A DNA stretch of 64,000 bases from Ornithinimicrobium tianjinense (GCF_014636495.1 NZ_BMEM01000001.1:1380471-1444470), one strand, 5' to 3'. Shown: positions 25,806 to 35,858, counted from the first letter of the stretch. Numbers and translations: made by a program. Notes: generated by a model from the sequence alone, not told the origin.

Positions 25806-25823
25806 CTACGTCACACGACGTAG
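25806..25823. promoter_or_regulatory. operator-like inverted repeat CTACGTC-N4-GACGTAG
   Basis: Perfect 7-base arms between the divergent oxidoreductase and yebC genes, 66 bases from a related site. One regulator could bind both. The yebC -10 (TAGCAT, 25857-25862) is about 35 bases downstream. Confidence 0.55.
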
Positions 25824-25904
25824 TTCGGGGCGTTCGGGTGTCACCGGCACGCCTAGTAGCATCGATCCCCGATCCCGGCCGGACACGACACGAGCAGGAG
25901 CAAC

Positions 25905-26672
25905 ATGAGCGGGCACTCCAAGTGGGCCACCACCAAGCACAAGAAGGCGGCGATCGACGCCAAGCGCGGCAAGCTGTTCGCCAAGCTGATCAAGAACATC
26001 GAGGTGGCCGCGCGGATGGGCGGCGGGGACCCCGCCGGTAACCCGACGCTCTACGACGCCATCCAGAAGGCGAAGAAGAGCTCGGTCCCCAACGACAACA
26101 TCGACCGCGCGGTGAAGCGCGGATCGGGGGCCGAGGCCGGGGGAGCCAGCTGGGAGTCGCTGACCTATGAGGGCTACGCCCCGGGCGGTGTCGCGCTCTA
26201 CATCGAGTGCCTGACCGACAACAAGAACCGGGCCGTGATGGAGGTCCGCACCGCGCTCTCCCGCAACGGAGGGTCGATGGCGGACAGCGGCTCGGTCGCC
26301 TACCTCTTCAACCGCAAGGGTCAGGTCGTCGTCCCCAAGGCGCAGGAGGGTGGCGAGACCACCGAGGACGCGCTGCTCGAGATCGTCCTGGACGCAGGCG
26401 CGGAGGACGTCGAGGACATCGGAGACGCGTTCGAGATCCTGTCCGAGGCGGGTGACGTGGTCGCCGTCCGCACCGCGCTGCAGGAGGCGGGGCTCGACTA
26501 CGACTCCGCCGAGGTCACCTTCGTGCCGAGCATGGAGGTCGCGGTGGACGCCGACGGGGCGCGGAAGGTCATGCGGGTCGTCGACGCGCTCGAGGACTGC
26601 GACGACGTCCAGAACGTCTACTCCAACGCCGACATCTCCGACGAGGTGCTGGCCGAGCTCGAGGCGGACTGA
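25905..26672 (+). CDS. YebC/TACO1-family protein
   Basis: 255 residues, all typical. The N-terminus [37 protein letters not shown] is the family signature, followed by [17 protein letters not shown] and [11 protein letters not shown]. Members bind DNA or assist translation of proline stretches. It precedes ruvCAB, as in many bacteria. The ATG has AGGAG 5 bases upstream, and TAGCAT upstream is a possible -10. Confidence 0.95.
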   Translation: MSGHSKWATTKHKKAAIDAKRGKLFAKLIKNIEVAARMGGGDPAGNPTLYDAIQKAKKSSVPNDNIDRAVKRGSGAEAGGASWESLTYEGYAPGGVALYIECLTDNKNRAVMEVRTALSRNGGSMADSGSVAYLFNRKGQVVVPKAQEGGETTEDALLEIVLDAGAEDVEDIGDAFEILSEAGDVVAVRTALQEAGLDYDSAEVTFVPSMEVAVDADGARKVMRVVDALEDCDDVQNVYSNADISDEVLAELEAD

Positions 26673-26776
26673 CCGCCGCGCCGCGGCGGCTGCGGGGAGC
26701 GGGCGGCGGGGTTCGGGCGGCAGGGTTCGGGCGGCAGGGCGGGCGTGTCGCGCACGCCCTCCGACGCCCCACGGCG

Positions 26777-26782
26777 TAGGTT
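26777..26782 (+). promoter_or_regulatory. -10 element of ruvCAB promoter
   Basis: TAGGTT, ending 8 bases before the LexA-like box, so the box would cover the first transcribed bases. Confidence 0.45.
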
Positions 26783-26790
26783 GGGTGGTG

Positions 26791-26804
26791 CGAACATCTG
26801 TACG
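26791..26804. promoter_or_regulatory. LexA-like SOS box upstream of ruvCAB
   Basis: CGAACATCTGTACG: GAAC-N4-GTAC, one mismatch from the actinobacterial/Bacillus-type LexA site GAAC-N4-GTTC. The position between -10 and ruvC suits repression of the Holliday-junction operon until DNA damage. Confidence 0.65.
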
Positions 26805-26835
26805 TACCATCGTTGCCGAGCCGGAGGAGGTCGAC

Positions 26836-27483
26836 GTGCGCGTGCTCGGCGTCGACCCCGGGCTCACCCGGTGCGGGCTCGGCATCGTTGAGGGCCTGCC
26901 CGGCCGACAGCTGCGGATGGTGGCCGTCGGCGTGGTCCGCACCCCCGTCGCGGACGATCCGCAGGAGCGGCTGCTGTCGGTGCAGACCGAGATCGACCAG
27001 TGGCTGGCCGACTGGCAGCCGGAGGCTATCGCGGTCGAGCGGGTCTTCGCCAAGGCCAACATCAAGGGGATCATGGGCACCGCCCAGGCGTCGGCCATCC
27101 CGATGCTGGCGGCCGCCCGGCTCGGCCTGCCCCTCGGGATGCACACGCCGTCGGAGGTCAAGGCGGCCGTCACCGGCAACGGACGGGCCGACAAGGCTCA
27201 GGTCACGCACATGGTCACGCGCATCCTGCGGCTGCCCGAAGCCCCGAGGCCGGCGGACGCCGCCGACGCCCTCGCGCTGGCGATCTGCCACCTCTGGCGC
27301 TCGGGCGACCTGACGCGCACCGGGGCCGACACGGCCAACCGCATCCAGGCGGCGGAGCAGGCGGCACGGGCGGCGGCGCCCAACCGGCTCGCCCAGCTCC
27401 ACGCCCAGCACCGCACCGCCACCCGTTCGGCCGCCGCTCTCGGGGCGCGCGGCGCGACCACCACCAGGAGGACAACCCCGTGA
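26836..27483 (+). CDS. ruvC: Holliday junction endonuclease RuvC
   Basis: Cuts Holliday junctions symmetrically. 215 residues. Catalytic acids: Asp in [11 protein letters not shown], Glu in [15 protein letters not shown], and the C-terminal Asp pair in [14 protein letters not shown]. The GTG start has GGAGGAGG 5 bases upstream. An in-frame GTG at 26788, 5 bases after the -10, could give a leaderless form with 16 more residues. It overlaps ruvA by 4 bases (GTGA). Confidence 0.95.
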   Translation: MRVLGVDPGLTRCGLGIVEGLPGRQLRMVAVGVVRTPVADDPQERLLSVQTEIDQWLADWQPEAIAVERVFAKANIKGIMGTAQASAIPMLAAARLGLPLGMHTPSEVKAAVTGNGRADKAQVTHMVTRILRLPEAPRPADAADALALAICHLWRSGDLTRTGADTANRIQAAEQAARAAAPNRLAQLHAQHRTATRSAAALGARGATTTRRTTP

Positions 27484-28082
27484 TCGCATCCGTGCGAGGT
27501 CCCGTCCGGCACGTCGGGCTGGACCACCTGGTCGTCGAGGTCGGAGGTGTGGGCCTGCTCGTGCACACCACGCCGGCCACGGCCTCGGAGGGCCGCACCG
27601 GCGCCGAGATCACCCTCGAGACCACGCTCGTGGTGCGCGAGGAGTCGTTGACGCTGTACGGCTTCGCCGGGAGGGACGCCAAGGCGCTCTTCGAGCAGGT
27701 CCAGACCGTCTCCGGCGTGGGCCCGCGGCTCGCGCTGGCGATGCTGTCCGTGCACGCGCCCGAGGCGGTGCGCGCGGCGATCGCCACCGGCGACCTCGCC
27801 GCGCTGACCAAGGTCCCCGGCATCGGCAAGAAGTCCGCCGAGCGTCTCGTGCTGGAGCTCAAGGACAAGATCGTGGCCGCCGGGGTCGACCCGGCCGCCC
27901 TGCCGGTGGCGCCGGCCGGGGGAGACGACGCCGTCGCCACCCAGGTCCGGGCCGCGCTCGAGGGACTCGGCTGGTCGGCGAAGCAGGCGGCTGACGCGGT
28001 GCGGACCGTCACGAGCGCCGAGGGAGCACCTCGCGAGGTCGCCGCCGTGCTGCGCGCTGCCCTCCGGGAGCTGGGCCGATGA
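27480..28082 (+). CDS. ruvA: Holliday junction branch migration protein RuvA
   Basis: Binds Holliday junctions and loads the RuvB motor. 200 residues. An N-terminal OB-type domain ([12 protein letters not shown] and [10 protein letters not shown]) is followed by two helix-hairpin-helix motifs ([13 protein letters not shown] and [16 protein letters not shown]) and a C-terminal RuvB-binding domain. The GTG start has AGGAGG 8 bases upstream and overlaps ruvC; the stop overlaps ruvB (ATGA). Confidence 0.96.
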   Translation: MIASVRGPVRHVGLDHLVVEVGGVGLLVHTTPATASEGRTGAEITLETTLVVREESLTLYGFAGRDAKALFEQVQTVSGVGPRLALAMLSVHAPEAVRAAIATGDLAALTKVPGIGKKSAERLVLELKDKIVAAGVDPAALPVAPAGGDDAVATQVRAALEGLGWSAKQAADAVRTVTSAEGAPREVAAVLRAALRELGR

Positions 28083-29239
28083 ACGTCTACGACGACGGCT
28101 CCAGCGAGGTCGAGATCGACCAGGGTGACGACGTCGGTGTGGGCCGGGTGGTCGATCCTCGCGGGACCACGGAGGAGGCACAGGTCGAGGCGGCGCTGCG
28201 TCCTCGACGGCTGGCCGACTTCCCCGGCCAGCCGCGGGTGCGCGAGCAGCTGGGGCTGGTGCTCGAGGCCGCGCGTCGCCGGGGCGCGCCGCCGGACCAC
28301 GTCCTGCTGTCCGGGCCGCCGGGCCTGGGCAAGACGACGCTGGCGATGATCATCGCGGGCGAGCTGGAGCAGCCGATCAGGATCACGAGCGGACCGGCGA
28401 TCCAGCACGCGGGCGACCTGGCGGCCGTGCTGTCGTCGCTGGTCGAGGGCGAGGTGCTCTTCCTCGACGAGATCCACCGGATGTCGCGCCCCGCCGAGGA
28501 GATGCTCTACCTCGCGATGGAGGACTTTCGCGTCGACGTGATCGTCGGCAAGGGCCCGGGGGCGACCGCGATCCCCCTGGAGCTGCCCCCCTTCACGGTC
28601 GTGGGCGCCACGACCCGCGCCGGCCTGCTCCCGGCCCCGCTGCGCGACCGCTTCGGCTTCACCGGACATCTCGACTTCTATGCCACCGAGGACCTCGTCG
28701 CGATCCTCACCCGCAACGCCGCCCTGCTCGGGATCGACGCGGACGCCCACGGCATACGACAGATCGCGTCGCGCTCGCGCGGGACGCCGCGCATCGCCAA
28801 CCGGCTGCTGCGGCGGGTGCGGGACTGGGCGCAGGTCCACGGGAGCGGCCACCTCGACGAGGGCGCCGCGCGTGCCGCGCTCGAGCTGTTCGACGTCGAC
28901 GAGCTGGGGCTCGACCGCCTCGACCGCGCGGTGCTCGAGGCGCTGTGCACGAGATTCGGCGGGGGACCGGTGGGGCTGTCCACGCTCGCCGTGGCGGTCG
29001 GTGAGGAGCCGGACACCGTCGAGACGGTGGCGGAGCCCTACCTCGTGCGGGAGGGCTACATGATCCGCACGCCGCGTGGCCGCGCCGCCTCTGCTGCGGC
29101 CTGGGACCACCTGGGACTGACCCCGCCCAAGGACGCCGTCGGGCTGTGGTCCGGTTCGGCCGGCCGCACCGCCGCGGACCAGGACGCGCTGCCGCTGGAG
29201 GACGAGGGGCGCGGGGTCGCCGGACGCTTCTCCTCCTGA
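28079..29239 (+). CDS. ruvB: Holliday junction branch migration ATPase RuvB
   Basis: AAA+ motor of branch migration. 386 residues, somewhat longer than usual because of tails at both ends. Walker [13 protein letters not shown], Walker [10 protein letters not shown], sensor 1 [10 protein letters not shown] and arginine finger PLRDRFGF are all visible, followed by a winged-helix domain. Last gene of the ruvCAB operon. Confidence 0.97.
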   Translation: MNVYDDGSSEVEIDQGDDVGVGRVVDPRGTTEEAQVEAALRPRRLADFPGQPRVREQLGLVLEAARRRGAPPDHVLLSGPPGLGKTTLAMIIAGELEQPIRITSGPAIQHAGDLAAVLSSLVEGEVLFLDEIHRMSRPAEEMLYLAMEDFRVDVIVGKGPGATAIPLELPPFTVVGATTRAGLLPAPLRDRFGFTGHLDFYATEDLVAILTRNAALLGIDADAHGIRQIASRSRGTPRIANRLLRRVRDWAQVHGSGHLDEGAARAALELFDVDELGLDRLDRAVLEALCTRFGGGPVGLSTLAVAVGEEPDTVETVAEPYLVREGYMIRTPRGRAASAAAWDHLGLTPPKDAVGLWSGSAGRTAADQDALPLEDEGRGVAGRFSS

Positions 29240-29275
29240 CTGCTGCGCCTCTTTGGTCGCTCCAGCCCCCTCACC

Positions 29276-29281
29276 TAGACT
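29276..29281 (+). promoter_or_regulatory. -10 element upstream of yajC-secDF
   Basis: TAGACT, 7 bases before a GTG that opens a 25-codon frame ending on the yajC start. Confidence 0.5.
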
Positions 29282-29288
29282 GCCCCGC

Positions 29289-29366
29289 GTGCCCGCGTCC
29301 GTTCCGACGCGGCAGGGGTGCCCGCTCGTGCGCGGCACGACCGACGAGAAAAGGTTTCGACAATGA
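29289..29366 (+). CDS. possible leaderless 25-residue upstream peptide coupled to yajC
   Basis: GTG 7 bases after a TAGACT hexamer opens a frame of 25 codons (starting VPASVPTRQG and ending EKRFRQ) whose TGA overlaps the yajC ATG as ATGA. Spacing and overlap match the leaderless genes and coupled operons of this window. It could tune translation of yajC-secDF. It may still be chance. Confidence 0.35.
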   Translation: MPASVPTRQGCPLVRGTTDEKRFRQ

Positions 29367-29701
29367 CGCCACTGGCCGCAGCCGCCCCCGCCACCGGGGG
29401 AAACTCGCTGAGCCTCCTCATCCTCGCGCTGCCGGTCCTGGTGCTTGTGTGGCTGATGTTCACCCAGCGCCGCCGTCAGAAGGCGGTGACGGAGGCACAG
29501 GCCGCGCTGGCGGTCGGTGACGAGGTGATGGTGGCAGCGGGCCTCTACGGGACCGTCTCGGCGATCGACGGCGACGTCGTCCACCTCGAGATCGCTCCCG
29601 GCGTGGTCGTGCGGGTCAACCGCCGCGCGGTCGTGCCGCCGGACAACCGGGGCACGGCCAGTGCCGCCGATGCCCCCACCACGCCCGAGGACGACGCCTG
29701 A
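29363..29701 (+). CDS. yajC: Sec translocon accessory subunit YajC
   Basis: 112 residues. One N-terminal membrane helix (LSLLILALPVLVLVWLMF) is followed by the family signature QRRRQKAVTEAQAALAVGDEVMVAAGLYGTVSAI. It assists SecDF in protein export. The ATG follows GAAAAGG. Its stop overlaps the secD start by 1 base (TGATG). Confidence 0.93.
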   Translation: MTPLAAAAPATGGNSLSLLILALPVLVLVWLMFTQRRRQKAVTEAQAALAVGDEVMVAAGLYGTVSAIDGDVVHLEIAPGVVVRVNRRAVVPPDNRGTASAADAPTTPEDDA

Positions 29702-31671
29702 TGTCGACCTCCGTCCCCGGACGACTGGAGGAGGACCTGCCCGGCTCCGGCGCGGGCACCTCCCGCCGGGTCCCACGTCCCGCAGCGGGCCGCAAGCGCA
29801 GGGGCGGCGGGCGCCGTAACCCGCGCATGCGTGGGCCGATCCGGACGCTCACCGCCCTTCTGGTGCTCACCATCGCCCTCTTCGCCGGGGTCGGAGCCGC
29901 CCACCTGTGGGGGACGCCGAAGGGCAGCCTGACCCCTCAGCTGGGCCTCGACCTCGCGGGCGGCCGTCAGGTCGTGCTGGCCCCGCGCACCGAGGCCGGC
30001 CAGTCGGTCAGCCCCGAGCAGCTTGACCAGGCCATCGACATCATCCGCCGGCGCGTCGACAGCACCGGCACGTCCGAGGCCGAGGTCAGCCGTCTCGGCA
30101 GCAACGTCTCCGTTGCCATCCCCGGCAACCCCACGCCCGCGCAGCTCGAGGCGCTCAGCCGGTCGTCGCAGATGGTCTTCCGGCCCGTCCTCGTCGCGAC
30201 GCCCGTCCTCCCGGCCGGCTCGGACCCGCTGACGCCCCGCGAGCTCCCGCTGCCCTCCGAGCAGCTCAAGGAGCAGGTCGAGCAGCTCTCGCCCCCCACC
30301 ACCGTGGAGAGCGACGGTTCGGGTGACTCCGGGTCCAGCGGGTCCGGTGACGACGCCCAGCAGACCGACGAGAACCGCGGCGGCGAGCGGCTGCCCACCA
30401 GCAGCCAGGACCAGGCGGCCACCACGGCCACCACGGACGACGCGTCGCAGACCACCGAGGCACCGGCGCCGCCCGCCACCAACCCCTCCGACCTGACGCA
30501 GATCACCTCTGAGATCCAGCAGCAGTTCATGGAGGCCGACTGCGCCGCCAACGCCACCGAGATCGCGGACGCCGCGGCGGCCGCCCCGGCCGACCAGCCG
30601 CTCGTGGTCTGCAGCAGCGAGGGCGACGAGAAGTACATCCTCGGCCCCGTCGAGCTCAGCGGCTCCAACCTCGAGGACGCGACCGCAGGCATCCAGCAGC
30701 TCTCCCAGGGCGTCGTCTCCGGCATCTGGGAGGTCGTCCTCACCTTCGACGACGAGGGGTCCAAGGCGTTCGCCGCCACGACCAGCCGCCTCATGGGCTA
30801 CCAGCCGGGAGCGGCACAGAACCGCTTCGCCATGGTGCTCGACGGCGAGGTCATCTCGGCGCCGACGGTGAACAACGTCATCAGCAACGGCATCGCGACC
30901 ATCTCCGGCAACTTCACACCCGAGACGGCGCAGACGCTGGCCGACCAGCTGAAGTTCGGTGCCCTGCCGCTGAGCTTCGAGGTGCAGACCTCCGAGCAGA
31001 TCAGCCCCACCCTCGGCGGTGAGCAGCTGCGCTGGGGCCTGATCGCCGGCCTCATCGGCATGGTCCTGGTGTTCGCGTTCATGCTGGTCCAGTACCACGC
31101 CCTCGGCCTCGTGGCGATCGGCTCGCTGCTGGTCGCGGCGCTGCTGACCTACGGCGCCGTGACGCTGCTCGGCTGGGCCACCAACTTCCGCCTCACGATG
31201 GCCGGCGTCACCGGGCTCATCGTGGCGATCGGTGTCACCGCGGACAGCTTCATCGTCTACTTCGAGCGCGTGCGTGACGAGGTGCGCGCCGGCCGACCGC
31301 TGCGGTATGCCGTGGACACGGGCTGGGACCGGGCGCGCCGCACGATCATCATCTCCGACGTCGTCAACCTCATCGCGGCCGCCGTCCTCTACGCGCTGTC
31401 CGAGTCCGGGGTGAAGGCCTTCGCCTTCACGCTCGGCCTCACCACGGTCCTCGACCTGGTCATCGTCATCATGTTCACCCACCCGCTGGTCAGCATCCTC
31501 GCGAACACCTCCTTCTTCGGCGAGGGCCGCAAGTGGTCCGGCATGGAGCCGGAGCGGCTGGGCGCCAAGCGCTCGACCTACCTGGGCCGCGGCCAGTTCC
31601 GCGAGCCCGACGTCGTCGCGCCGGGGCGCAGACGGCATACCCGCGAAGAGCTGGAAGGCGGTGTGGTCTGA
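29701..31671 (+). CDS. secD: protein translocase subunit SecD
   Basis: 656 residues. A basic cytoplasmic N-terminus of about 47 residues precedes membrane helix 1 (IRTLTALLVLTIALFAGVGAA). The large outer domain begins with GLDLAGGRQVVL, and the C-terminal five-helix RND-type region contains the GVTADSFIVYFERVRDE signature. A Ser/Thr/Asp/Gln-rich low-complexity insert of about 70 residues (about 198-267) interrupts the outer domain and suits a disordered wall-facing linker. With SecF it uses the proton gradient to pull exported proteins. Confidence 0.96.
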   Translation: MSTSVPGRLEEDLPGSGAGTSRRVPRPAAGRKRRGGGRRNPRMRGPIRTLTALLVLTIALFAGVGAAHLWGTPKGSLTPQLGLDLAGGRQVVLAPRTEAGQSVSPEQLDQAIDIIRRRVDSTGTSEAEVSRLGSNVSVAIPGNPTPAQLEALSRSSQMVFRPVLVATPVLPAGSDPLTPRELPLPSEQLKEQVEQLSPPTTVESDGSGDSGSSGSGDDAQQTDENRGGERLPTSSQDQAATTATTDDASQTTEAPAPPATNPSDLTQITSEIQQQFMEADCAANATEIADAAAAAPADQPLVVCSSEGDEKYILGPVELSGSNLEDATAGIQQLSQGVVSGIWEVVLTFDDEGSKAFAATTSRLMGYQPGAAQNRFAMVLDGEVISAPTVNNVISNGIATISGNFTPETAQTLADQLKFGALPLSFEVQTSEQISPTLGGEQLRWGLIAGLIGMVLVFAFMLVQYHALGLVAIGSLLVAALLTYGAVTLLGWATNFRLTMAGVTGLIVAIGVTADSFIVYFERVRDEVRAGRPLRYAVDTGWDRARRTIIISDVVNLIAAAVLYALSESGVKAFAFTLGLTTVLDLVIVIMFTHPLVSILANTSFFGEGRKWSGMEPERLGAKRSTYLGRGQFREPDVVAPGRRRHTREELEGGVV

Positions 31672-32903
31672 TGTCCCGGTTCAGCCAGTTCGGCAACGAC
31701 CTCTACACGGGCAAGCGCTCCATCGACGTCGTGGGCCGGCGTGGTCTCTGGTATGTCGTGTCCGCGGTCCTGATCGCCGTCTCGCTGCTGGGCCTCTTCG
31801 CCCGCGGTCTCAACTTCGGCATCGAGTTCAGCGGCGGCACCGAGCTGCGCGTCCTGGGCGTCACCCAGATGGACGACTACGAGACGCGCGCCCGGGAGGT
31901 CGTCGACAGCGCGGTGTCCGGGGAGACCACGGAGGTCACCCGGATCGGCGACGACACCGTGCGGGTCCAGACCGGCGAGATGTCCGCGACCGAGGCGGAG
32001 CAGCTGCGCTCGGACCTCTCCGCCGAGTTCGACGTCCCGGTGGAGTCGGTCACCAGCTCCCTGGTGGGCCCCTCCTGGGGTCAGAGCGTGACCCAGCGTG
32101 CGCTCGTGGCACTGGGCGTCTTCCTGCTGCTGGTGACGGTCGTGCTGACCCTCTACTTCCGGACCTGGAAGATGGCGGTCGCCGCGCTCGTCGCCCTCGT
32201 GCACGACGTCCTCTTCACCGTCGGCGTCTACGCCCTGCTCGGGATCGAGGTCAGCCCGGCCTCGGTCATCGGGTTCCTGACGATCCTCGGCTACTCGATC
32301 TACGACACGATCGTCGTCTTCGACAAGGTGCGCGAGAACACCGAGCGGGCCCTCGACACACATGAGCGGACGTACGCGGAGGCGGCCAACCTCGCGGTGA
32401 ACCAGACGTTCGTCCGGTCCATCAACACCTCCGTCGTCGCCCTGCTGCCGGTCCTGGTCATCCTCGTCGTCGGCGTGACGCTGATCGGTCCGGGCACTCT
32501 CGTGGACCTGGCCTGGGCGCTGGCCATCGGCATCGCGGTCGGCACCTTCTCCTCGATCTTCATCGCGACCCCCCTGCTCGTGCACCTGCGCGAGGGGGAG
32601 CCGGGCATCAAGAAGCACGACGCCACGGTGAGCCGGCGTCGGGCCCGTGGCGCCAGCCGCGCCGAGCGCCGGGCGGCCGCGCGTGCGGACCTCGTGACCG
32701 AGCCCGAGCCCGAGGTCGAGACGGGGTCGGAGGCCGAGGCCGGGGCCGCCGCGGCCGCCGCCGCGGAGCAGACCTCCCGCGTGCTCACGAGTTCGCAGCC
32801 CGCGAGCAGCCCGGGTGCCGCCCCTGCCGTCCCCGGACGGCCGCTGCACCCCTACGCCCAGCGCGGCCCGCGCAACCAGCCCCGGCGCAAGCGCCGGAGC
32901 TGA
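31671..32903 (+). CDS. secF: protein translocase subunit SecF
   Basis: 410 residues. Helix 1 VSAVLIAVSLLGLFARGL is followed by FGIEFSGGTELRV, and the conserved YSIYDTIVVFDKVRENT is in the membrane domain. After the last helix there is a charged, Ala/Glu/Arg-rich cytoplasmic tail of about 90 residues ending RRKRRS. The start overlaps the secD stop by 1 base. apt follows 47 bases later. Confidence 0.96.
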   Translation: MSRFSQFGNDLYTGKRSIDVVGRRGLWYVVSAVLIAVSLLGLFARGLNFGIEFSGGTELRVLGVTQMDDYETRAREVVDSAVSGETTEVTRIGDDTVRVQTGEMSATEAEQLRSDLSAEFDVPVESVTSSLVGPSWGQSVTQRALVALGVFLLLVTVVLTLYFRTWKMAVAALVALVHDVLFTVGVYALLGIEVSPASVIGFLTILGYSIYDTIVVFDKVRENTERALDTHERTYAEAANLAVNQTFVRSINTSVVALLPVLVILVVGVTLIGPGTLVDLAWALAIGIAVGTFSSIFIATPLLVHLREGEPGIKKHDATVSRRRARGASRAERRAAARADLVTEPEPEVETGSEAEAGAAAAAAAEQTSRVLTSSQPASSPGAAPAVPGRPLHPYAQRGPRNQPRRKRRS

Positions 32904-32950
32904 GCGGACGCACCACCACGGTCAGGACGAGAGCAGAGCCGGGAGCCCCC

Positions 32951-33493
32951 ATGCCGAGCACCACCACAGACCCCACGCTGGCGCAGGACGTGCTGGCCGC
33001 GATGCGTGACATCCCGGACTTCCCCATCAACGGGGTCGTCTTCAAGGACTTCACGCCGCTCCTGCTCGACCACGCCCTGCGGAGCAGGATCGTCGCGGAC
33101 ACCGTGGCGCGCCAGCGAGGCACGGTGGACGTCGTGGCCGGGATCGAGGCCCGCGGCTTCATCCTCGGCTCGATGATCGCCCACGAGCTGGGCGTCGGCT
33201 TCGTGCCGGTGCGCAAGGAGGGCAAGCTGCCCTCCGCCGTGCACAGCGTCTCCTACGCGCTGGAGTACGGCACCGCCACGCTGGAGATCCACCAGGACGC
33301 GGTCTCGAACGGTGAGCGTGTGCTCGTGGTCGACGACGTGCTGGCCACCGGCGGCACCCTGGAGGCGACCTGCCAGCTGGTCGAGAGCTGCGGCGCCACC
33401 GTCGCCGCGATCGAGCTCGTGCTCGAGATCGAGGCGCTCGGCGGCCGGTCCAGGCTGGCCGGGCACCAGGTCAACACGGTCGTCACCGTCTGA
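32951..33493 (+). CDS. apt: adenine phosphoribosyltransferase
   Basis: Salvages adenine to AMP with PRPP. 180 residues. DIPDFPINGVVFKDFTPLL is the N-terminal signature, GIEARGF is the purine-site loop, RKEGKLP is the flexible loop, and VLVVDDVLATGGT is the PRPP-binding motif. The same gene order, secDF-apt-rel, is kept in mycobacteria. The ribosome site is GGGAG. Confidence 0.96.
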   Translation: MPSTTTDPTLAQDVLAAMRDIPDFPINGVVFKDFTPLLLDHALRSRIVADTVARQRGTVDVVAGIEARGFILGSMIAHELGVGFVPVRKEGKLPSAVHSVSYALEYGTATLEIHQDAVSNGERVLVVDDVLATGGTLEATCQLVESCGATVAAIELVLEIEALGGRSRLAGHQVNTVVTV

Positions 33494-33523
33494 CGGTGTT
33501 CGGCCCTCGGGTCGAGCGGCAAC

Positions 33524-33529
33524 TATCAT
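33524..33529 (+). promoter_or_regulatory. -10 element of leaderless rel promoter
   Basis: TATCAT, 6 bases before the ATG of the (p)ppGpp enzyme gene. There is no ribosome site in the 42-base gap after apt. Confidence 0.6.
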
Positions 33530-33535
33530 CTGTCC

Positions 33536-35857
33536 ATGAGTGACGCGGCGACCCCCTCTGCGCCCACCGGCAAGGTGGGTGGGGGACTGCGCCCGCGCTG
33601 GGCCCGGCTGGGCACCAGCAGGCGGTCGGTCACCACGCCGGCGCTCGAGCCGCTGCTGCGTTCCGTCCGCGCCACCCACCCCAAGGCCGACCTGCAGCTC
33701 ATCGAGCGGGCCTACGCGGTGGCCGAGCTGGCCCACCAGGGCCAACGCCGCAAGAGCGGGGACGCCTACATCACCCACCCGCTCGCGGTGGCCACGATCC
33801 TCGCCGAGCTCGGCATGACACCCTCGACGATCGCTGCAGCGCTCCTGCACGACACCGTCGAGGACACGGCATACTCCCTCGAGCAGCTGCGCAGCGACTT
33901 TGGTGACGAGATCGCGATGCTGGTCGACGGCGTCACCAAGCTCGACAAGATGACCTACGGCGAGGCCGCGCAGGCCGAGACCGTGCGCAAGATGGTCGTC
34001 GCCATGGCCCGTGACATCCGGGTGCTGGTGATCAAGCTGGCCGACCGGCTGCACAACGCCCGCACCTGGCGCTACGTCTCCGCCGAGTCGGCCGCCCGCA
34101 AGGCCGCGGAGACGCTGGAGATCTACGCCCCGCTGGCGCACCGGCTGGGCATGAACACCATCAAGTGGGAGCTGGAGGACCTCGCCTTCGCCCAGCTCTA
34201 CCCCAAGGTCTACGACGAGATCGTCCGGATGGTCGCGCAGCGGGCGCCGGCCCGGGAGGAGCTGCTGGCGCAGATCCGGGGGCAGATCAACGAGGAGCTG
34301 CGGCTCAGCAAGATCAAGGCGACGGTGACCGGTCGCCCCAAGCACTACTACTCCGTCTACCAGAAGATGATCGTGCGCGGGCACGACTTCGACAAGATCT
34401 ACGACCTGGTGGGCGTGCGCGTCCTGGTCGACTCCATCCAGGACTGCTACGCGGTGCTCGGCGCCATCCACAACCGCTGGAACCCGGTGCCGGGGCGGTT
34501 CAAGGACTACATCGCGATGCCCAAGTTCAACATGTACCAGTCGCTGCACACGACGGTCATCGGCCCCGAGGGCAAGCCCGTCGAGATCCAGATCCGCACC
34601 CACCAGATGCACCGCCGCGCCGAGTACGGCGTCGCCGCGCACTGGAAGTACAAGGAGCAGGGGGCCGACGGGGGGCGCGCGGTCGGCACTGACGTGAATG
34701 CTGGCGCTCCGGAGGGTATGCAGTGGCTGCGCCAGCTCATCGACTGGCAGCAGGAGACCGCCGACCCAGGGGAGTTCCTCGACTCCCTGCGCTACGAGAT
34801 GGGCGCCGCCGAGGTCTACGTCTTCACCCCGGGCGGCGACGTCATGGCCTTGCCCGCGGGCGCGACGCCCGTCGACTTCGCGTATGCCGTGCACACCGAG
34901 GTCGGGCACCGCTGCGTCGGCGGGCGGGTCAACGGCAAGCTGGTGCCCCTGGACTCCACGCTCAGCAACGGCGACGTGGTCGAGATCATCACGAGCAAGG
35001 CCGAGGACGCCGGGCCGAGCCGGGACTGGCTCAGCTTCGTCAAGAGCGCGCGGGCGCGCAACAAGATCCGGCAGTGGTTCACCCGCGAGCGGCGCGAGGA
35101 GATGGTCGAGTCCGGCAAGGACGAGATCGCGCGCATGCTGCGCAAGCAGAACGCCCCGCTCCAGCGCCTGATGTCGCACGAGACCCTGACCGCGGTCGCG
35201 GAGTCGCTGGGCTACAAGGGCATCGACGGCCTCTACGCCGCAGTGGGCGAGGGGCACGTGTCGCCCCAGCACGTGGTGTCCCAGCTCCTCGCGACCGTCG
35301 GCGGACCGGACGGCGCCGAGGAGGACCTGTCCGAGGCGGTGCTCCCGCAGCGTGGTCGCGTCAAGCACAGCGATCCCGGTGTCACCGTGGTCGGGACGGA
35401 CGACGTCTGGGTCAAGATCGCCAAGTGCTGCACGCCCGTGCCAGGGGATCCCATCATGGGGTTCGTCACCCACGGACGTGGGGTGTCGGTGCACCGCACG
35501 GACTGCACCAACGCCGAGCAGCTGCGCGAGCACCCGGAGCGGATCATCCCCGTCGCGTGGGCACCGACCGCCTCCTCGCTGTTCCTGGTCAACCTCCAGG
35601 TGGAGGCCCTCGACCGACCGCGGCTGCTCTCGGACATCACGCGCGTCCTCTCGGACCAGCACGTCAACATCCTGTCGGCGGCCGTGCAGACCAGCCGTGA
35701 CCGGGTGGCGCTGAGCAAGTTCACCTTCGAGATGGCTGACCCCTCGCACCTGGAGTCGGTGATCCGGGCCGTGCGCCGTGTGCCGGCGGTCCTGGACGCC
35801 TATCGGATCACCGGCACGACGACGACGGACCCGCACCGACGGGGCCGCAGCGCCTGA
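33536..35857 (+). CDS. rel: bifunctional (p)ppGpp synthetase/hydrolase (Rel/RSH)
   Basis: Makes and degrades the stringent-response alarmone. 773 residues. Order: HD hydrolase domain (HxxxH pattern [10 protein letters not shown] at 105-106 in LLHDTVEDT), synthetase domain ([12 protein letters not shown]-type segment, then [11 protein letters not shown] and FKDYIAMPK), TGS ([24 protein letters not shown]), a zinc-finger-like CC pair ([10 protein letters not shown]) and a C-terminal ACT domain. Both catalytic sites look intact. The transcript is predicted leaderless, separate from apt. Confidence 0.96.
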   Translation: MSDAATPSAPTGKVGGGLRPRWARLGTSRRSVTTPALEPLLRSVRATHPKADLQLIERAYAVAELAHQGQRRKSGDAYITHPLAVATILAELGMTPSTIAAALLHDTVEDTAYSLEQLRSDFGDEIAMLVDGVTKLDKMTYGEAAQAETVRKMVVAMARDIRVLVIKLADRLHNARTWRYVSAESAARKAAETLEIYAPLAHRLGMNTIKWELEDLAFAQLYPKVYDEIVRMVAQRAPAREELLAQIRGQINEELRLSKIKATVTGRPKHYYSVYQKMIVRGHDFDKIYDLVGVRVLVDSIQDCYAVLGAIHNRWNPVPGRFKDYIAMPKFNMYQSLHTTVIGPEGKPVEIQIRTHQMHRRAEYGVAAHWKYKEQGADGGRAVGTDVNAGAPEGMQWLRQLIDWQQETADPGEFLDSLRYEMGAAEVYVFTPGGDVMALPAGATPVDFAYAVHTEVGHRCVGGRVNGKLVPLDSTLSNGDVVEIITSKAEDAGPSRDWLSFVKSARARNKIRQWFTRERREEMVESGKDEIARMLRKQNAPLQRLMSHETLTAVAESLGYKGIDGLYAAVGEGHVSPQHVVSQLLATVGGPDGAEEDLSEAVLPQRGRVKHSDPGVTVVGTDDVWVKIAKCCTPVPGDPIMGFVTHGRGVSVHRTDCTNAEQLREHPERIIPVAWAPTASSLFLVNLQVEALDRPRLLSDITRVLSDQHVNILSAAVQTSRDRVALSKFTFEMADPSHLESVIRAVRRVPAVLDAYRITGTTTTDPHRRGRSA

Positions 35858-35858
35858 C

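Noticed and set aside
29545-31638. 697-codon minus-strand open frame opposite secD
   Set aside because: Shadow of a GC-rich gene: no ribosome site, and its composition is a reverse reading of SecD, whose motifs are unmistakable.
32852-35836. 994-codon minus-strand open frame opposite rel, apt and the secF end
   Set aside because: Spans three recognised genes on the other strand and has no recognisable domain.
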